DNA of 64,000 nucleotides from Deltaproteobacteria bacterium (GCA_018399135.1 JAGYPB010000005.1:1-64000), one strand, 5' to 3'; numbered from the stretch's first letter, positions 27,633 through 37,158 are shown. Numbers and translations: made by a program. The notes: a model not told the origin generated them from the letters alone.

Positions 27633-28835
27633 ATGAATGATGATATCAACAACGACGAATCAATGGGCATGGAGGATGAGGACTTTGCCGCCATGTTGGA
27701 AGCGAGTCTGGCCGGAGTCGGGCAGGAGTTGCACACCGGAATGAAGATTACCGCGACCATTCTGCAAATCGGTACCGAGTGGACTTTTCTTGACGTTGGT
27801 CAGAAGGGTGAGGGGGTGCTGGCAACAGCAGAACTGCTCGATGCCGAAGGGCAGATAACTGCGGCCGCAGGTGATCAGATCAGCGTGTATTTTATTTCAC
27901 GCAAGGATGGTGAGTTGCGGTTTACCACCAAGGTTGTCGGCTCCGGGTCCGGTACGGAACAGCTGCAGCAGGCCTATCAGGCTGCTATTCCGGTTGAGGG
28001 ACGGATCGACAAAGAGATCAAGGGAGGATATGAGGTCGCTTTGCCCGGCAACGTTCGTGCCTTCTGTCCATTTTCACAGGTGGGGCTGAGAACGGTTGAC
28101 GCCAGCGAGCTGATTGGGCGCAATCTGTCTTTTCGGATCACTCAGTTTGATGAACGTGGACGTAACATTGTCGTTTCCCACCGGGTGTTGCTTGATGAAG
28201 AGCGGAGTCAGCAGCGCGAGTCGTTGCGCCAGACCTTAAAAGAGGGGCAGATGGTTTCTGGCACGGTGACCAACCTGCGCGATTTTGGTGCCTTTGTCGA
28301 CATCGGTGGGATTGAAGGGTTGTTGCCGATATCTGAGGTCAGTTACGGGCGAGTGGAAGATATCAACATGGTTCTTGAGGTTGGTCAGCAGCTGGATCTT
28401 ATCGTTAAAAGAATCGACTGGGCCAATAACAAGTTTTCCTTCAGCCTGCGTGATACTCTGGCCGATCCCTGGCTCAAGGTTGGGAGCAGCTACCAGGTCG
28501 GTGGAAAATATCCAGGTACAGTGAGCCGCCTGGCCCAGTTCGGCGCCTTTGTCACCCTCGAAGAAGGGATCGACGGGCTGTTGCATATCTCAAAAATGGG
28601 GGACGGGCAGCGCATCCGTCACCCTCAGGATCTATTCAAGGTCGGACAGCAGATTTCCGTGGTGATTGAAAAAATTGATGATGGCGAAAAACGCATTTCT
28701 CTGGCTCTGGCCGGATCTGTCGATGAGGTCACTGAAACCAGTTACAGCGAGGACACCAGTGGCGCCGGCATGGGCACCCTGGGGGAGCTGCTCAAAGCCG
28801 CCCCGCTGAAAAAAGAACGCCGTCAACGCAAATGA
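27633..28835 (+). CDS. S1 RNA-binding domain protein (RpsA-like)
   Basis: A 400-aa protein with four S1 repeats: about residues 33-105 (TATILQIGTEWTFLDVGQKG), 120-190, 205-275 (VSGTVTNLRDFGAFVDIGG) and 290-365 (PGTVSRLAQFGAFVTLEEG). It resembles a shortened ribosomal protein S1 and probably binds mRNA on or near the ribosome. ATG 27633 is preferred over ATG 27624 because AAAGGA lies at the right distance only from the former. The acidic N-terminus and basic C-terminus (KKERRQRK) are typical. Its stop overlaps the MFS gene start. Confidence 0.85.
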   Translation: MNDDINNDESMGMEDEDFAAMLEASLAGVGQELHTGMKITATILQIGTEWTFLDVGQKGEGVLATAELLDAEGQITAAAGDQISVYFISRKDGELRFTTKVVGSGSGTEQLQQAYQAAIPVEGRIDKEIKGGYEVALPGNVRAFCPFSQVGLRTVDASELIGRNLSFRITQFDERGRNIVVSHRVLLDEERSQQRESLRQTLKEGQMVSGTVTNLRDFGAFVDIGGIEGLLPISEVSYGRVEDINMVLEVGQQLDLIVKRIDWANNKFSFSLRDTLADPWLKVGSSYQVGGKYPGTVSRLAQFGAFVTLEEGIDGLLHISKMGDGQRIRHPQDLFKVGQQISVVIEKIDDGEKRISLALAGSVDEVTETSYSEDTSGAGMGTLGELLKAAPLKKERRQRK

Positions 28836-30214
28836 ACCAGCCGGTTTCCCGCTCAGCCGTGCTCTTTGCAGTGTGCATGGCGCATTTTCTCATGCCTTTT
28901 ATGATGTCATCGGTAGGGATTGCCCTGCCGGTGATTGGTCGTGAATTTCATGCCAGTGCGCTGCAGCTGGGGCTGGTGGAAACAACCTACGTTTTGTCGG
29001 CATCGATTTTTCTGCTGTCCATGGGCCGATTTGGTGACATTCACGGCCGCCGCCGAATTTTTCAGACCGGCCTGCTGGTTTTTGGTGGTATGGGAGGGCT
29101 GATTTCCCAGGCGTGGTCGATTGAAGTCGTCATTGCCCTGCGCTTTTTACAGGGGATGGGGGGTGCCATGGTGATGGCAACAACCATGGCGATGCTGGTA
29201 TCGACCTATCCCGTGGCCGAGCGCGGGAAGGCATTGGGGATCGCTGTTGCCAGTGTTTATGCGGGTATCTCCTGTGGTCCCTTTGTTGGTGGCATGCTGG
29301 TTGAGTTGTTGGGATGGCGTTCCATCTTTTATCTGATTTTCCCATTAAGTCTGCTGACCTGGGGTGTGACCCGGCTAAAAATCAAAACAGAATGGGCCGA
29401 AGCCAAAGGTGAGCCCTTCGACTGGTGGGGCGCCACGACCTACGCTGCGGCGGTCATGTTGCTGGTGATCAGTGTTACCAATTTAAGTCGTGGCGGATGG
29501 GCCTGGGCGCTCCTGATACTGGCCAATCTGTTAATCGGGCTATTCTTGTTTCAGCAGTCGCGCCACCCTTATCCACTGCTCAACCTCAGCTTGCTGCTCA
29601 ATAACCGGGTCTTTGCCCTGAGTAATCTGGCCGCCCTGTTCAACTATGCTGCGACCTTCGGCGTTACCTTCTTTTTGAGCCTTTATCTCCAGTACGTTAA
29701 AGGGATGAGCCCATCCCAGGCCGGTCTCATTCTGATTGTTCAACCCATTGTTCAGACCCTTTTTTCTCCTTTTTGCGGGCGTTTGTCCGACCGGATTCCG
29801 GCCTCCTATGTGGCAACGACCGGTATGGCTTTGTGTGCTGTTGGACTGGCTGTTGCCTCCACCCTTCAGGCAGCATCGGCGCTCGCCGTGGTTTATCTGT
29901 TGCTGGTATTGATGGGGCTGGGGTTTGCCCTTTTCTCTTCCCCCAATGTCAGCCTGATCATGGGCAGCGTCGAACCCAAATATCTGGGAGTGGCCTCCGG
30001 CCTTAATTCCAGCATGCGCACCCTGGGGATGATGACCAGTATGATGATCATCACCCTGATTTTTGCCTATCTAATGAATGATCAACCGGTGACCCCGGCA
30101 ACCGAGCCTCAGTTTCTTGCCAGTATGCGTCTGGCCCTACTGATTTTCAGTGGGCTGTGTGTGGTGGGTATCGGTTGTTCACTGGGACGTATCGGTAGCG
30201 TAAAGCCAAGGTGA
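28832..30214 (+). CDS. MFS drug transporter, DHA2 (14-helix) family
   Basis: A 460-aa integral membrane transporter. The MFS motif A appears as GRFGDIHGRRRIF and motif C-like GISCGPFVGGMLVE near helix 5; the 14 hydrophobic segments and length fit the DHA2 branch, which exports drugs or metabolites with proton exchange. Its ATG overlaps the S1-protein stop (ATGA), so the two are co-transcribed and translationally coupled. The substrate is unknown. Confidence 0.88.
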   Translation: MNQPVSRSAVLFAVCMAHFLMPFMMSSVGIALPVIGREFHASALQLGLVETTYVLSASIFLLSMGRFGDIHGRRRIFQTGLLVFGGMGGLISQAWSIEVVIALRFLQGMGGAMVMATTMAMLVSTYPVAERGKALGIAVASVYAGISCGPFVGGMLVELLGWRSIFYLIFPLSLLTWGVTRLKIKTEWAEAKGEPFDWWGATTYAAAVMLLVISVTNLSRGGWAWALLILANLLIGLFLFQQSRHPYPLLNLSLLLNNRVFALSNLAALFNYAATFGVTFFLSLYLQYVKGMSPSQAGLILIVQPIVQTLFSPFCGRLSDRIPASYVATTGMALCAVGLAVASTLQAASALAVVYLLLVLMGLGFALFSSPNVSLIMGSVEPKYLGVASGLNSSMRTLGMMTSMMIITLIFAYLMNDQPVTPATEPQFLASMRLALLIFSGLCVVGIGCSLGRIGSVKPR

Positions 30215-30235
30215 AGAGTCCCATTGTCAGTGGAT

Positions 30236-30250
30236 TGGCACGAATAGTGT
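30236..30250 (+). promoter_or_regulatory. Weak -24/-12 promoter candidate before the sensor kinase
   Basis: TGGCACGAATAGTGT keeps the full -24 element TGGCACG but has GT rather than GC at -12. It lies about 60 bases before the kinase ATG. If active, the sigma-54 regulator at 31917-33344 would be its natural activator. Confidence 0.3.
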
Positions 30251-30308
30251 AAAGGTATGCTGGGTTCTGTTCGTTCTTCCAACGAGGTTCTTCTTTGGGG
30301 AGTCATGG

Positions 30309-31901
30309 ATGCGCATCCGTTTAGCCATTAGATATACGCTTATCTCCAGCTGCATTTTGCTGGTGATCATGCTGAGCTCTTCCTTTTTTCACATTACCAA
30401 GGTTCAGAAAATATTTGCCGAAACTTCAATGCATGATGCCGATGCCTTGGCCGACCTGATTTTGCGCAACTCTTACCATCTGATGATGGAAGACGACAGG
30501 CGCCATCTGCAATTGATGATGGAGGAGCTTGGCGAAAGCAAGCGGGTGGATCGAGTGAGGATTCTTGGTCGCGAGGGAGTCGTCAGCTTTTCGACGAATG
30601 TTGCAGAGGTGGGTACTTCTTTAACGTTGCAGGACAAAAGTTGTTCTTTCTGTCATGTTCCTGGGGCTGAGGCACTGTTGGATGTTCCGGTAGAGGATCG
30701 AACCCGGGCGATATCGGGTTTCCAATACATGCATGTTACCAGGGGAATCTACAACGAGCCAAGCTGCTCAACGTCTGAGTGCCATGCCCATCCACCCGAA
30801 CAGGAAAAAATCGGTGTGCTCGACATGGTAGTCTCTTTGGATCAAATGGCTTACTTGACTCATGTCCATCACAACGACGTGCTTCTCTCAACTCTGCTGA
30901 TGCTTATTTTTTTATCGGTCGGTCACTATCTGGTGACAAGACGCTATATCTGCAAGCCGATTGAAGGGCTGCTGACCCAGACCCAGGCCCTTTCCAGCGG
31001 CGACCTAAGTGCTCGAGTTGCGAACCCGTCCAGCGATGAACTTGGGGAGCTTGGCCGTTCTTTTAACCAGATGGCCGTAAATCTGGAACAAGCACAGTTG
31101 GAGTTGAAGGGTTGGGGGTCAACCCTCGAGTATAAGGTGGAAAAGCGTACCACCGAAATGATGGAAATACAGAGCCAGCTGATCAGATCAGCCAAGCTGG
31201 CCTCCATGGGGGAACTGGTTGCAGGGATTGCCCATGAAATTAACAATCCGCTGACCGGTATTCTGATGTTTGCCTCTTTATCGTCTAAACACAAAGACCT
31301 TCCCCCACAAGTCAAGGACAACCTTGAGCTCATTGTTGCGGAAACCGGGCGCTGTGCCAAAATTGTCCGTGGCCTGCTGGAGTTTGCCCGCGAGTCGGTT
31401 CCTGAAAAGAAGCCCGTTGCGATCAATGCCATTATTGAGCAAACCCTCGAGCTGGTTTCACATCAGTCCATCTTTCAGGACGTTGATATCGTCTGTCAGC
31501 TTGGGGAGGATATTCCTGAAATTGAGCTGGATGCCGATCAGTGGCAGCAGGTATTTGTCAATATGGTGATTAATGCCGGCCAGGCAATGCCACAGGGGGG
31601 GCGTTTAACGATACTAACCCGTTTTATCGCGGCAGAGAACCAGGTGCATATTATTTTGGAAGACACCGGTACCGGTATCAGCCAGGAACATCTGGAGAGG
31701 ATATTTGATCCATTTTTCACTACCAAATCGGAAAAAGGATTTGGCCTGGGCTTGTCGGTTACCTATGGAATTATCCAAAATCATGGCGGCAAGGTTGATG
31801 TGCAGAGTACTGAAGGAGAGGGAACCCGTTTCAGCATTCTGCTGCCGATTGAAAATCCGGGGTGGGCTGAAGGCCCAGGCCCGGATGAAGGGGACGAGTA
31901 A
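30309..31901 (+). CDS. Sensor histidine kinase with c-haem-like periplasmic domain
   Basis: A 530-aa membrane kinase. Helix 1 is about residues 8-28, helix 2 about 191-209. The periplasmic domain between carries CSFCH (C112, C115, H116) and C-x4-CH-x-H (C153, C158, H159, H161 in NEPSCSTSECHAH), so one or two covalent haems are likely. HAMP spans about 210-262; phosphoacceptor H309 is in GIAHEINNPL; the ATPase boxes are NMVINAGQAMPQGG, EDTGTGIS and GFGLGLSV. Partner is the convergent NtrC-type regulator whose stop lies 15 bases away. It probably senses redox state or a haem ligand (inference). Confidence 0.9.
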   Translation: MRIRLAIRYTLISSCILLVIMLSSSFFHITKVQKIFAETSMHDADALADLILRNSYHLMMEDDRRHLQLMMEELGESKRVDRVRILGREGVVSFSTNVAEVGTSLTLQDKSCSFCHVPGAEALLDVPVEDRTRAISGFQYMHVTRGIYNEPSCSTSECHAHPPEQEKIGVLDMVVSLDQMAYLTHVHHNDVLLSTLLMLIFLSVGHYLVTRRYICKPIEGLLTQTQALSSGDLSARVANPSSDELGELGRSFNQMAVNLEQAQLELKGWGSTLEYKVEKRTTEMMEIQSQLIRSAKLASMGELVAGIAHEINNPLTGILMFASLSSKHKDLPPQVKDNLELIVAETGRCAKIVRGLLEFARESVPEKKPVAINAIIEQTLELVSHQSIFQDVDIVCQLGEDIPEIELDADQWQQVFVNMVINAGQAMPQGGRLTILTRFIAAENQVHIILEDTGTGISQEHLERIFDPFFTTKSEKGFGLGLSVTYGIIQNHGGKVDVQSTEGEGTRFSILLPIENPGWAEGPGPDEGDE

Positions 31902-31916
31902 AGAACAATCCAGGGA

Positions 31917-33344
31917 TTACAGTGCCGCGTGATCTTTAGCAGAGATCCCGAGTTTTTTCAGCAGCGCCTGGAAGTTGGGGCGGAGCATCCCGGTTTCTTC
32001 TGCGGCCTTGGTGATATTCCACTGGTTTCTTTCCAGGGCGGCCAGAACAAAAGCTTTTTCAATCGGTTCAACTGCCTGCTCACGTACTTTCCGTTTAGCC
32101 TCTTTTAACTCTTCACTATTGAGGGGTGTCGATATCTCTTCTGTACCGCAGCCCTGCATCTGGCTGCCGGGCAGTTCCAGGGTATCGCACTGAATAATAT
32201 CCCCCTGGGTTAATACCACCGCCCGTTCGATGATGTTTTCCAGCTCGCGCACATTGCCACGGAACGGGTATTGATGCATGGCGATCTGGGCATCAGCTGA
32301 TAACCCCTTAATTTCCTTGCCGATCTCATGGGAAAACTTATGAAGAAAATAGTTGATCAGCAGCGGAATATCACCGTTGCGTTCACGTAATGGCGGCAGT
32401 TCGATGGGGATAATATTCAGGCGGAAATAAAGATCTTCTCGAAAGGCTCCTTCTTTGACCATGACATCCAGGGCGCGATTGGTGGCAGCGACCAGGCGGA
32501 TGTCGATAGGGGTTGCTTTGGTTCCGCCGATGGCCGAGACCTCGCGTTGTTGGAGGACCCGTAAAAGCTTGGCCTGGGTGGCCATACTCAGGTTGGCAAT
32601 CTCATCGAGAAACAGGGTGCCACCGCTGGCAACGCAGAAGAGTCCGGGCTTTGAATGGGTCGCACCGGTGAAAGATCCTTTGACATGACCGAACAGTTCG
32701 CTTTCGAGCAGGTTTTCCGGCAGGGAATTGCAATCGATGGCAACAAAGGCCTCCTGATTACGGGTGCTGTTACTATGGATTGCACGAGCAACCAACTCCT
32801 TGCCGGTACCACTTTCCCCGGTAATCAGTACTGTACTGTTGGTCGGAGCAACCTTGATAATGCGTTGAAAAACCTTCTGCATCGGGGCGCTTCTGCCAAT
32901 AAAGAAATCTGAAATGCCCTCTATGGCCGCGTTGTCAGGGTCATTTGTCTGGTTGCTTAAATCCTGGATACGATGATGAATGGCGGTTTCGACTTTATTA
33001 ATAATTCGGTCAGGAAGGAAGGGTTTGGTGATATATTCAAAGGCACCATTTTTCATGGCTTCAACGGCTGAATCAACAGTAGCAAACCCGGTAATAATGA
33101 TGACCGGTACCTCCGGTTGCAACACCTGAATCGTCTTAAGAACTTCAATACCATTCAAGACGGGCATTTTCAGGTCGCTGATCACGACACTGAACTTGTC
33201 TTTCTGGAGTTTTTCCAGGCCAATTTTGCCATTGGCAGCAACTTCAACCTGGTATCCCGACATGGTTAATGCCTGGCGGATCCCCTCGCGGATAATGGCT
33301 TCATCATCGATAACCAGAATTTTATGTACAGCAGTTTCATCCAT
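31917..33344 (-). CDS. Sigma-54 response regulator (NtrC family)
   Basis: A 475-aa activator in three parts. Receiver with phospho-acceptor D57 in VVISDLKMP; AAA+ domain with Walker A GESGTGKE (176-183), sigma-54 loop GSFTGA (223-228, serine replacing the usual first alanine of GAFTGA) and Walker B GGTLFLDEIANL; and a C-terminal Fis-type helix-turn-helix (NITKAAEETGMLRPNFQALL). It is the partner of the kinase at 30309. A good -24/-12 promoter lies at 34052 in front of the cytochrome operon, its likely target. Confidence 0.93.
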   Translation of the reverse strand: MDETAVHKILVIDDEAIIREGIRQALTMSGYQVEVAANGKIGLEKLQKDKFSVVISDLKMPVLNGIEVLKTIQVLQPEVPVIIITGFATVDSAVEAMKNGAFEYITKPFLPDRIINKVETAIHHRIQDLSNQTNDPDNAAIEGISDFFIGRSAPMQKVFQRIIKVAPTNSTVLITGESGTGKELVARAIHSNSTRNQEAFVAIDCNSLPENLLESELFGHVKGSFTGATHSKPGLFCVASGGTLFLDEIANLSMATQAKLLRVLQQREVSAIGGTKATPIDIRLVAATNRALDVMVKEGAFREDLYFRLNIIPIELPPLRERNGDIPLLINYFLHKFSHEIGKEIKGLSADAQIAMHQYPFRGNVRELENIIERAVVLTQGDIIQCDTLELPGSQMQGCGTEEISTPLNSEELKEAKRKVREQAVEPIEKAFVLAALERNQWNITKAAEETGMLRPNFQALLKKLGISAKDHAAL

Positions 33345-33897
33345 GCCGATAACATCACCTTTTTCGCTCTTGAGCCGACGAACATCAGACGAGATGGCCT
33401 ATCTCTTTTCATGGGCGCTCGAAGGATGGCGGTACGGGTAGTTGATAGCGCCATCCGTCTGATCGCAATTTTTACGCCAAGTTAGCAAGATGGTTATGAA
33501 CCTGACCGAGATTGAACTGTTAAAGCCGGTTTTATTATAACTTTACCCCGCTTTGTCGGGGTTTGTGTGACAAAGGTAAAATCATTCGATATTTAATAAA
33601 AACTTATACTATGGGCAGGTCTGGGGGCAGTCAAGGTTTTACTTATAACTCATCTGAATGTTCGTAGAGCCTTGTCGGTATTGATGGAAACATCTAATAA
33701 CAATATAGAATTTTCACTGTATAAGAAAAGTGCGGTGGCTGTTCGGAGGTCTCAGCGAATTGTCTATGTATATTAATTTTATTCATCAATGAAATCCACT
33801 ATTGGCAGGTGACGCAGAGGATAAAATAGTTAATATCAAAGTCTATTGAAGCCTTTGTATATTATTTATATGCGTATAAAAAACTATATAGAGTAGC

Positions 33898-33961
33898 CAG
33901 TTAGCCCTGTTGTTCACGATCCGGATGCCAGTCAGTATAAAGAAAATATACAGTTAGCCCT
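33898..33961 (+). promoter_or_regulatory. Paired CAGTTAGCCCT sites upstream of sigma-54 promoter
   Basis: CAGTTAGCCCT occurs at 33898-33908 and 33951-33961, 53 bases apart (five helical turns), 91-154 bases before the -24 element. Spacing and phase fit enhancer sites for an NtrC-type activator. Confidence 0.45.
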
Positions 33962-34051
33962 TTCTTAGCCTTCCTTTGAAAAATCCAAGTATAACCTAAA
34001 AGACTTGCAATAACAGATAGATATCCTTTGTATTGTAAAAATATTCAAGAC

Positions 34052-34067
34052 TGGCATGCCCTCTGCA
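34052..34067 (+). promoter_or_regulatory. Sigma-54 (-24/-12) promoter
   Basis: TGGCATGCCCTCTGCA matches TGGCACG-N4-TTGC at both invariant dinucleotides (GG and GC, correctly spaced). Transcription would start near 34079, 57 bases before the first gene. Confidence 0.7.
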
Positions 34068-34135
34068 GATGTCCGCACTGAGGTTTAATATAGGCCAATG
34101 GGCACTTTTTTAAATTATTATTCAGGGAGAGAGAG

Positions 34136-34297
34136 ATGATCGATTTTTTTCTTAATGTCGGACAGGTAGAGCAGATTTACACGGTGGTTGATTTTTATAC
34201 TTACATCAAGGGCCTTGAATACCTGATTTGTCTCTTGTTCTTTGCCACCTTCCCGATCTTTTACCGGTATATCCATGGTGGAGACGATAAAAAATAG
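34136..34297 (+). CDS. Small single-helix membrane protein
   Basis: A 53-aa peptide (MIDFFLNVGQVEQIYTVVDF to IHGGDDKK) with one hydrophobic helix (LEYLICLLFFATFPIFY) and a charged C-terminus. GGGAGAGAGAG precedes the ATG. As first gene of the cytochrome operon it is placed like the tiny subunits of Hmc-type complexes (HmcD), and is probably a complex subunit rather than chance. No family is recognised with certainty. Confidence 0.7.
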   Translation: MIDFFLNVGQVEQIYTVVDFYTYIKGLEYLICLLFFATFPIFYRYIHGGDDKK

Positions 34298-34387
34298 TGA
34301 TCCCCTGACAGGGTGGATCGAACCATCTGTTGCTTTGTCTGGTGATCAATTCATGGCAGAGCATTTTTTAAACAAGGAGCTGAAGCT

Positions 34388-34909
34388 ATGGTTAATACCG
34401 GAAAAAAATTCATGGCAGGACTGGCAGGACTGATAATCTGCTGCCTGCTCATGATGAATTGCTATGCGATGGAATCCTATCCGGAAGAAATAGAGATTGA
34501 TGTTCTGGCCGAACTTTATGAAGGGGTCGTTTTTGATCATGGCCTTCATGTCATGATGACCGAGGGCTGTGCAGTTTGTCACCACCATACGACAGGAACA
34601 CCGGTCGTCGATTCCTACTGTGCTAAATGTCACACCAATGAGGAGCCGATGGCGACCGTATCCTGTAAGGATTGTCATTCATCCGAGCCGGTTACTGCCG
34701 GCAGTGTCCGCGGAAAAGATACCGTTCTTTTTCATGATGACAAGCCTGACCTGAAAGCGGCTTACCACTTAAGCTGTCTTGGCTGTCACCAGGATATGGG
34801 CGCACCCGTTGGTTGCCAGGATTGTCATGCGCGTACCGAAGCAGGTGATGCCTTTTTCCACTCTGGTCAATTCGCCCCGACAGGATCTACCGGCAGCTCC
34901 GGGCACTGA
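34388..34909 (+). CDS. Pentahaem c-type cytochrome
   Basis: A 173-aa exported cytochrome. After a signal peptide (FMAGLAGLIICCLLMMNCYA) come five CxxCH sites: CAVCH, CAKCH, CKDCH, CLGCH and CQDCH, with extra histidines for bis-His ligation (HGLHVMM, CHHH, LFHDD). The spacing is that of class III (c3/c7-like) cytochromes. CAAGGAGCTG precedes the ATG. It is the periplasmic electron carrier of the FeS/NrfD complex that follows. Confidence 0.92.
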   Translation: MVNTGKKFMAGLAGLIICCLLMMNCYAMESYPEEIEIDVLAELYEGVVFDHGLHVMMTEGCAVCHHHTTGTPVVDSYCAKCHTNEEPMATVSCKDCHSSEPVTAGSVRGKDTVLFHDDKPDLKAAYHLSCLGCHQDMGAPVGCQDCHARTEAGDAFFHSGQFAPTGSTGSSGH

Positions 34910-34954
34910 TGCTGTTGACGGGTTATTGAGGAATACAATCAAGGAGAGAAGGTC

Positions 34955-35887
34955 ATGAGTAAAATAACACGCAGAAAATTTCTAGCCGGCAGTATGGCAG
35001 GGGGTGCCGCCATCGCTATGGCTCCGACCAAGAAGGCATTCGGGGCAAATCTTGAAGGTTTTCCGGATGGCATGGGTGTGCTGGTTGATATGACCCGCTG
35101 TGTCGGCTGTCGCAGCTGTGAAGCGGCATGCAATAAAGAACAAAATCTGCCGGAACCGAATAAATCATTCGATGACTTTTCCGTATTTGATGAAATTAAA
35201 CACGGAGAAAAACGCCGCCCAACGGAAAAGGCTTACACCGTAGTCAATCGTTACGAACCTGAAGGTAGTGAGCCGGTATATCGTAAAATTCAATGTAACC
35301 ACTGTAACGAGCCGGCCTGCCTAACTTCATGTTTTGTTAATGCCTATACCAAGACCCCGGAAGGCGCTGTTATCTACAATGACAAGGTGTGTGTCGGCTG
35401 TCGTAACTGTATGATCGCCTGCCCCTTCAGCATTCCCGCGTACAGTTACAGTTCCGCCATCAACCCGATCATTAAAAAATGTATTTTTTGTTATGACACC
35501 CGTTTAAAAAATGGCCAGACACCAGCTTGTGTCGAAGCGTGCCCACAGCAGGTTATGGTCTTTGGTAAGCGCAAAGAATTGATCAAGATTGCCCATGATC
35601 GGATCAGAAGAAGTCCGGGTAAATACGTCGACCAGGTTTACGGTGAGAAAGAAGTAGGCGGGACCGGGTGGCTATACCTGTCAGGGGTACCTTTTCAGCA
35701 AGCGGGTTTTAACGTTTCCCTGCCGAGTGAACCAATCATCAATAATGTTAAGGATTTCCTTGCTATCGTGCCGATGGTATTGGCGATCTGGCCGGCTCTT
35801 TTCACCGGTTTCCATCTGCTCGCTACAAAAGGCAAGTCACATGGGCATGGAGACGATCACAGTCATGATGGGCAGGAGGAACACTAA
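34955..35887 (+). CDS. Tat-exported 4Fe-4S subunit with membrane anchor
   Basis: A 310-aa HybA/HmcB-like ferredoxin. Tat signal TRRKFLAGSMAGGAA; then four cysteine groups: CVGCRSCEAAC, CNHCNEPACLTSC, CVGCRNCMIACP and CIFCYD..CVEACPQQ. A hydrophobic helix near residue 265-285 (FLAIVPMVLAIWPALFTGF) anchors the C-terminus, which ends in a His/Asp-rich tail (HGHGDDHSHDGQEEH). It passes electrons between the cytochrome and the NrfD-type subunit. CAAGGAGAG precedes the ATG. Confidence 0.93.
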   Translation: MSKITRRKFLAGSMAGGAAIAMAPTKKAFGANLEGFPDGMGVLVDMTRCVGCRSCEAACNKEQNLPEPNKSFDDFSVFDEIKHGEKRRPTEKAYTVVNRYEPEGSEPVYRKIQCNHCNEPACLTSCFVNAYTKTPEGAVIYNDKVCVGCRNCMIACPFSIPAYSYSSAINPIIKKCIFCYDTRLKNGQTPACVEACPQQVMVFGKRKELIKIAHDRIRRSPGKYVDQVYGEKEVGGTGWLYLSGVPFQQAGFNVSLPSEPIINNVKDFLAIVPMVLAIWPALFTGFHLLATKGKSHGHGDDHSHDGQEEH

Positions 35888-35889
35888 CC

Positions 35890-37146
35890 ATGAAAAAATT
35901 AGCTGCAAATGGGATCAAACCACATGATGCTGAAATGAGAGCCGACGGGCAAAAATTCAGCCTGATGGAAAAGCTTCTGCTCGGATTGACCCTCGATCAA
36001 TATGTACAGCAGGTTATTCGCAACAAATTCAACTGGATATTGGCGCTGATTTTTGCTGTTGGAATCCCTCTGATTATCTACCGTTTTATCTTTGGGCTCG
36101 GAGTTGTTACCCATAGCTCGTACGATTATCCCTGGGGTCTGTTTTTGGGTTTCGGTCTGTTCTGTATGGTTCCTCTATCAGCCTCAGGGTTTATGCTGGG
36201 AACCACCGTCGAGATTTTTGGTCGACATGATTTTGAGCCGATCGAACGGCTGGCACTGCTGAACGGCTTGCTGGGATACTTCTTTGCCGTTGTTTATCTG
36301 CTCGTCGATTTGGGGCAGCCCTGGCGACTGGCTTATCCGATGGTCTATTCCTTCGGTCCGGCTGCCGTGCTTTTTCTGGTTGGTTGGCACGTTGCTACCT
36401 ATCTGTCGGTTCAGGTTGCGGAAGTTTCAACGGCCTTTTTTGAGTGGATCGGCTTTCGTCGCGGGTACGAGTTTATTCGTAAGGGCACCATCGGCTTGAC
36501 GGTTTCCGGAATCATTCTGTCGACCCTTCATCAGGGTGCTTTGGGAGCTCTGTTTGTCTATGCCCCTGGTAAGGTGCACCCGCTCTGGTACTCCGCCCCC
36601 TTTCAGTGGATCCACTTTTTCGTGTCGTCAATCCCTGCCGGTCTGTGTATGGTCATTTGCGTCAGCACGGTAGTTATCTATACGATGAAGTGGCGCTGTG
36701 ATCAGCGCTTTATTGACAGCCTTGACCGGATTACCATTTCCCTGGCCAAGGGCGCATCTATGGGTCTGTTTACCTACCTGGTTATCAAATTTCTGGCTGT
36801 TGCTCATGATAACGAGTGGGCTTATCTGGCAACCGGTTGGGGAGCCTGGTGGCTGTTTGAGATATTTTTTGGAGTCATCCTTGCTTTGCTCGTCCTGGGT
36901 GTCGGCATCCATCATAAAAGTGTCGCTCTCTGTCGCTTGGGGGCACTGATTACCGTCCTTGGCATTTTGCTAAACCGTTTGAATACTGCCTTGATCGCCT
37001 TTAACTGGAACCTCTATCCGGAAATACCTCATATTTTTGAAGTGATTATTTCCATCACAATATTTGCCATTTACATCGCCACCTACCGGTTTATATTGAA
37101 CCGCTTGCCGATTCTGTATCAATTTAAAAACCGGGCTGAGGCTTAA
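35890..37146 (+). CDS. NrfD/HybB-type quinone-reactive membrane subunit
   Basis: A 418-aa integral membrane protein with about ten helices, of the HybB/NrfD/CbcU kind. Conserved-looking stretches are YDYPWGLFLGFGLF, VDLGQPWRLAYPM and LSTLHQGALGALF. It exchanges electrons with the menaquinone pool and hands them to or takes them from the FeS subunit. It begins two bases after the FeS gene. With the pentahaem cytochrome this forms a three-part complex like CbcSTU of Geobacter (family resemblance, not proven orthology). Confidence 0.9.
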   Translation: MKKLAANGIKPHDAEMRADGQKFSLMEKLLLGLTLDQYVQQVIRNKFNWILALIFAVGIPLIIYRFIFGLGVVTHSSYDYPWGLFLGFGLFCMVPLSASGFMLGTTVEIFGRHDFEPIERLALLNGLLGYFFAVVYLLVDLGQPWRLAYPMVYSFGPAAVLFLVGWHVATYLSVQVAEVSTAFFEWIGFRRGYEFIRKGTIGLTVSGIILSTLHQGALGALFVYAPGKVHPLWYSAPFQWIHFFVSSIPAGLCMVICVSTVVIYTMKWRCDQRFIDSLDRITISLAKGASMGLFTYLVIKFLAVAHDNEWAYLATGWGAWWLFEIFFGVILALLVLGVGIHHKSVALCRLGALITVLGILLNRLNTALIAFNWNLYPEIPHIFEVIISITIFAIYIATYRFILNRLPILYQFKNRAEA

Positions 37147-37158
37147 CCGGTCATGGAG

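Larger units (their letters stand above)
33345..34135. other. Long regulatory intergenic region
   Basis: About 790 bases without a gene, AT-rich from 33540 on. It separates the divergent regulator and cytochrome operon. It contains a small GC-rich hairpin at 33546-33560 (CCCCG-loop-CGGGG followed by TTT), which could end a small RNA, two CAGTTAGCCCT repeats and a sigma-54 promoter listed separately. Confidence 0.6.
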
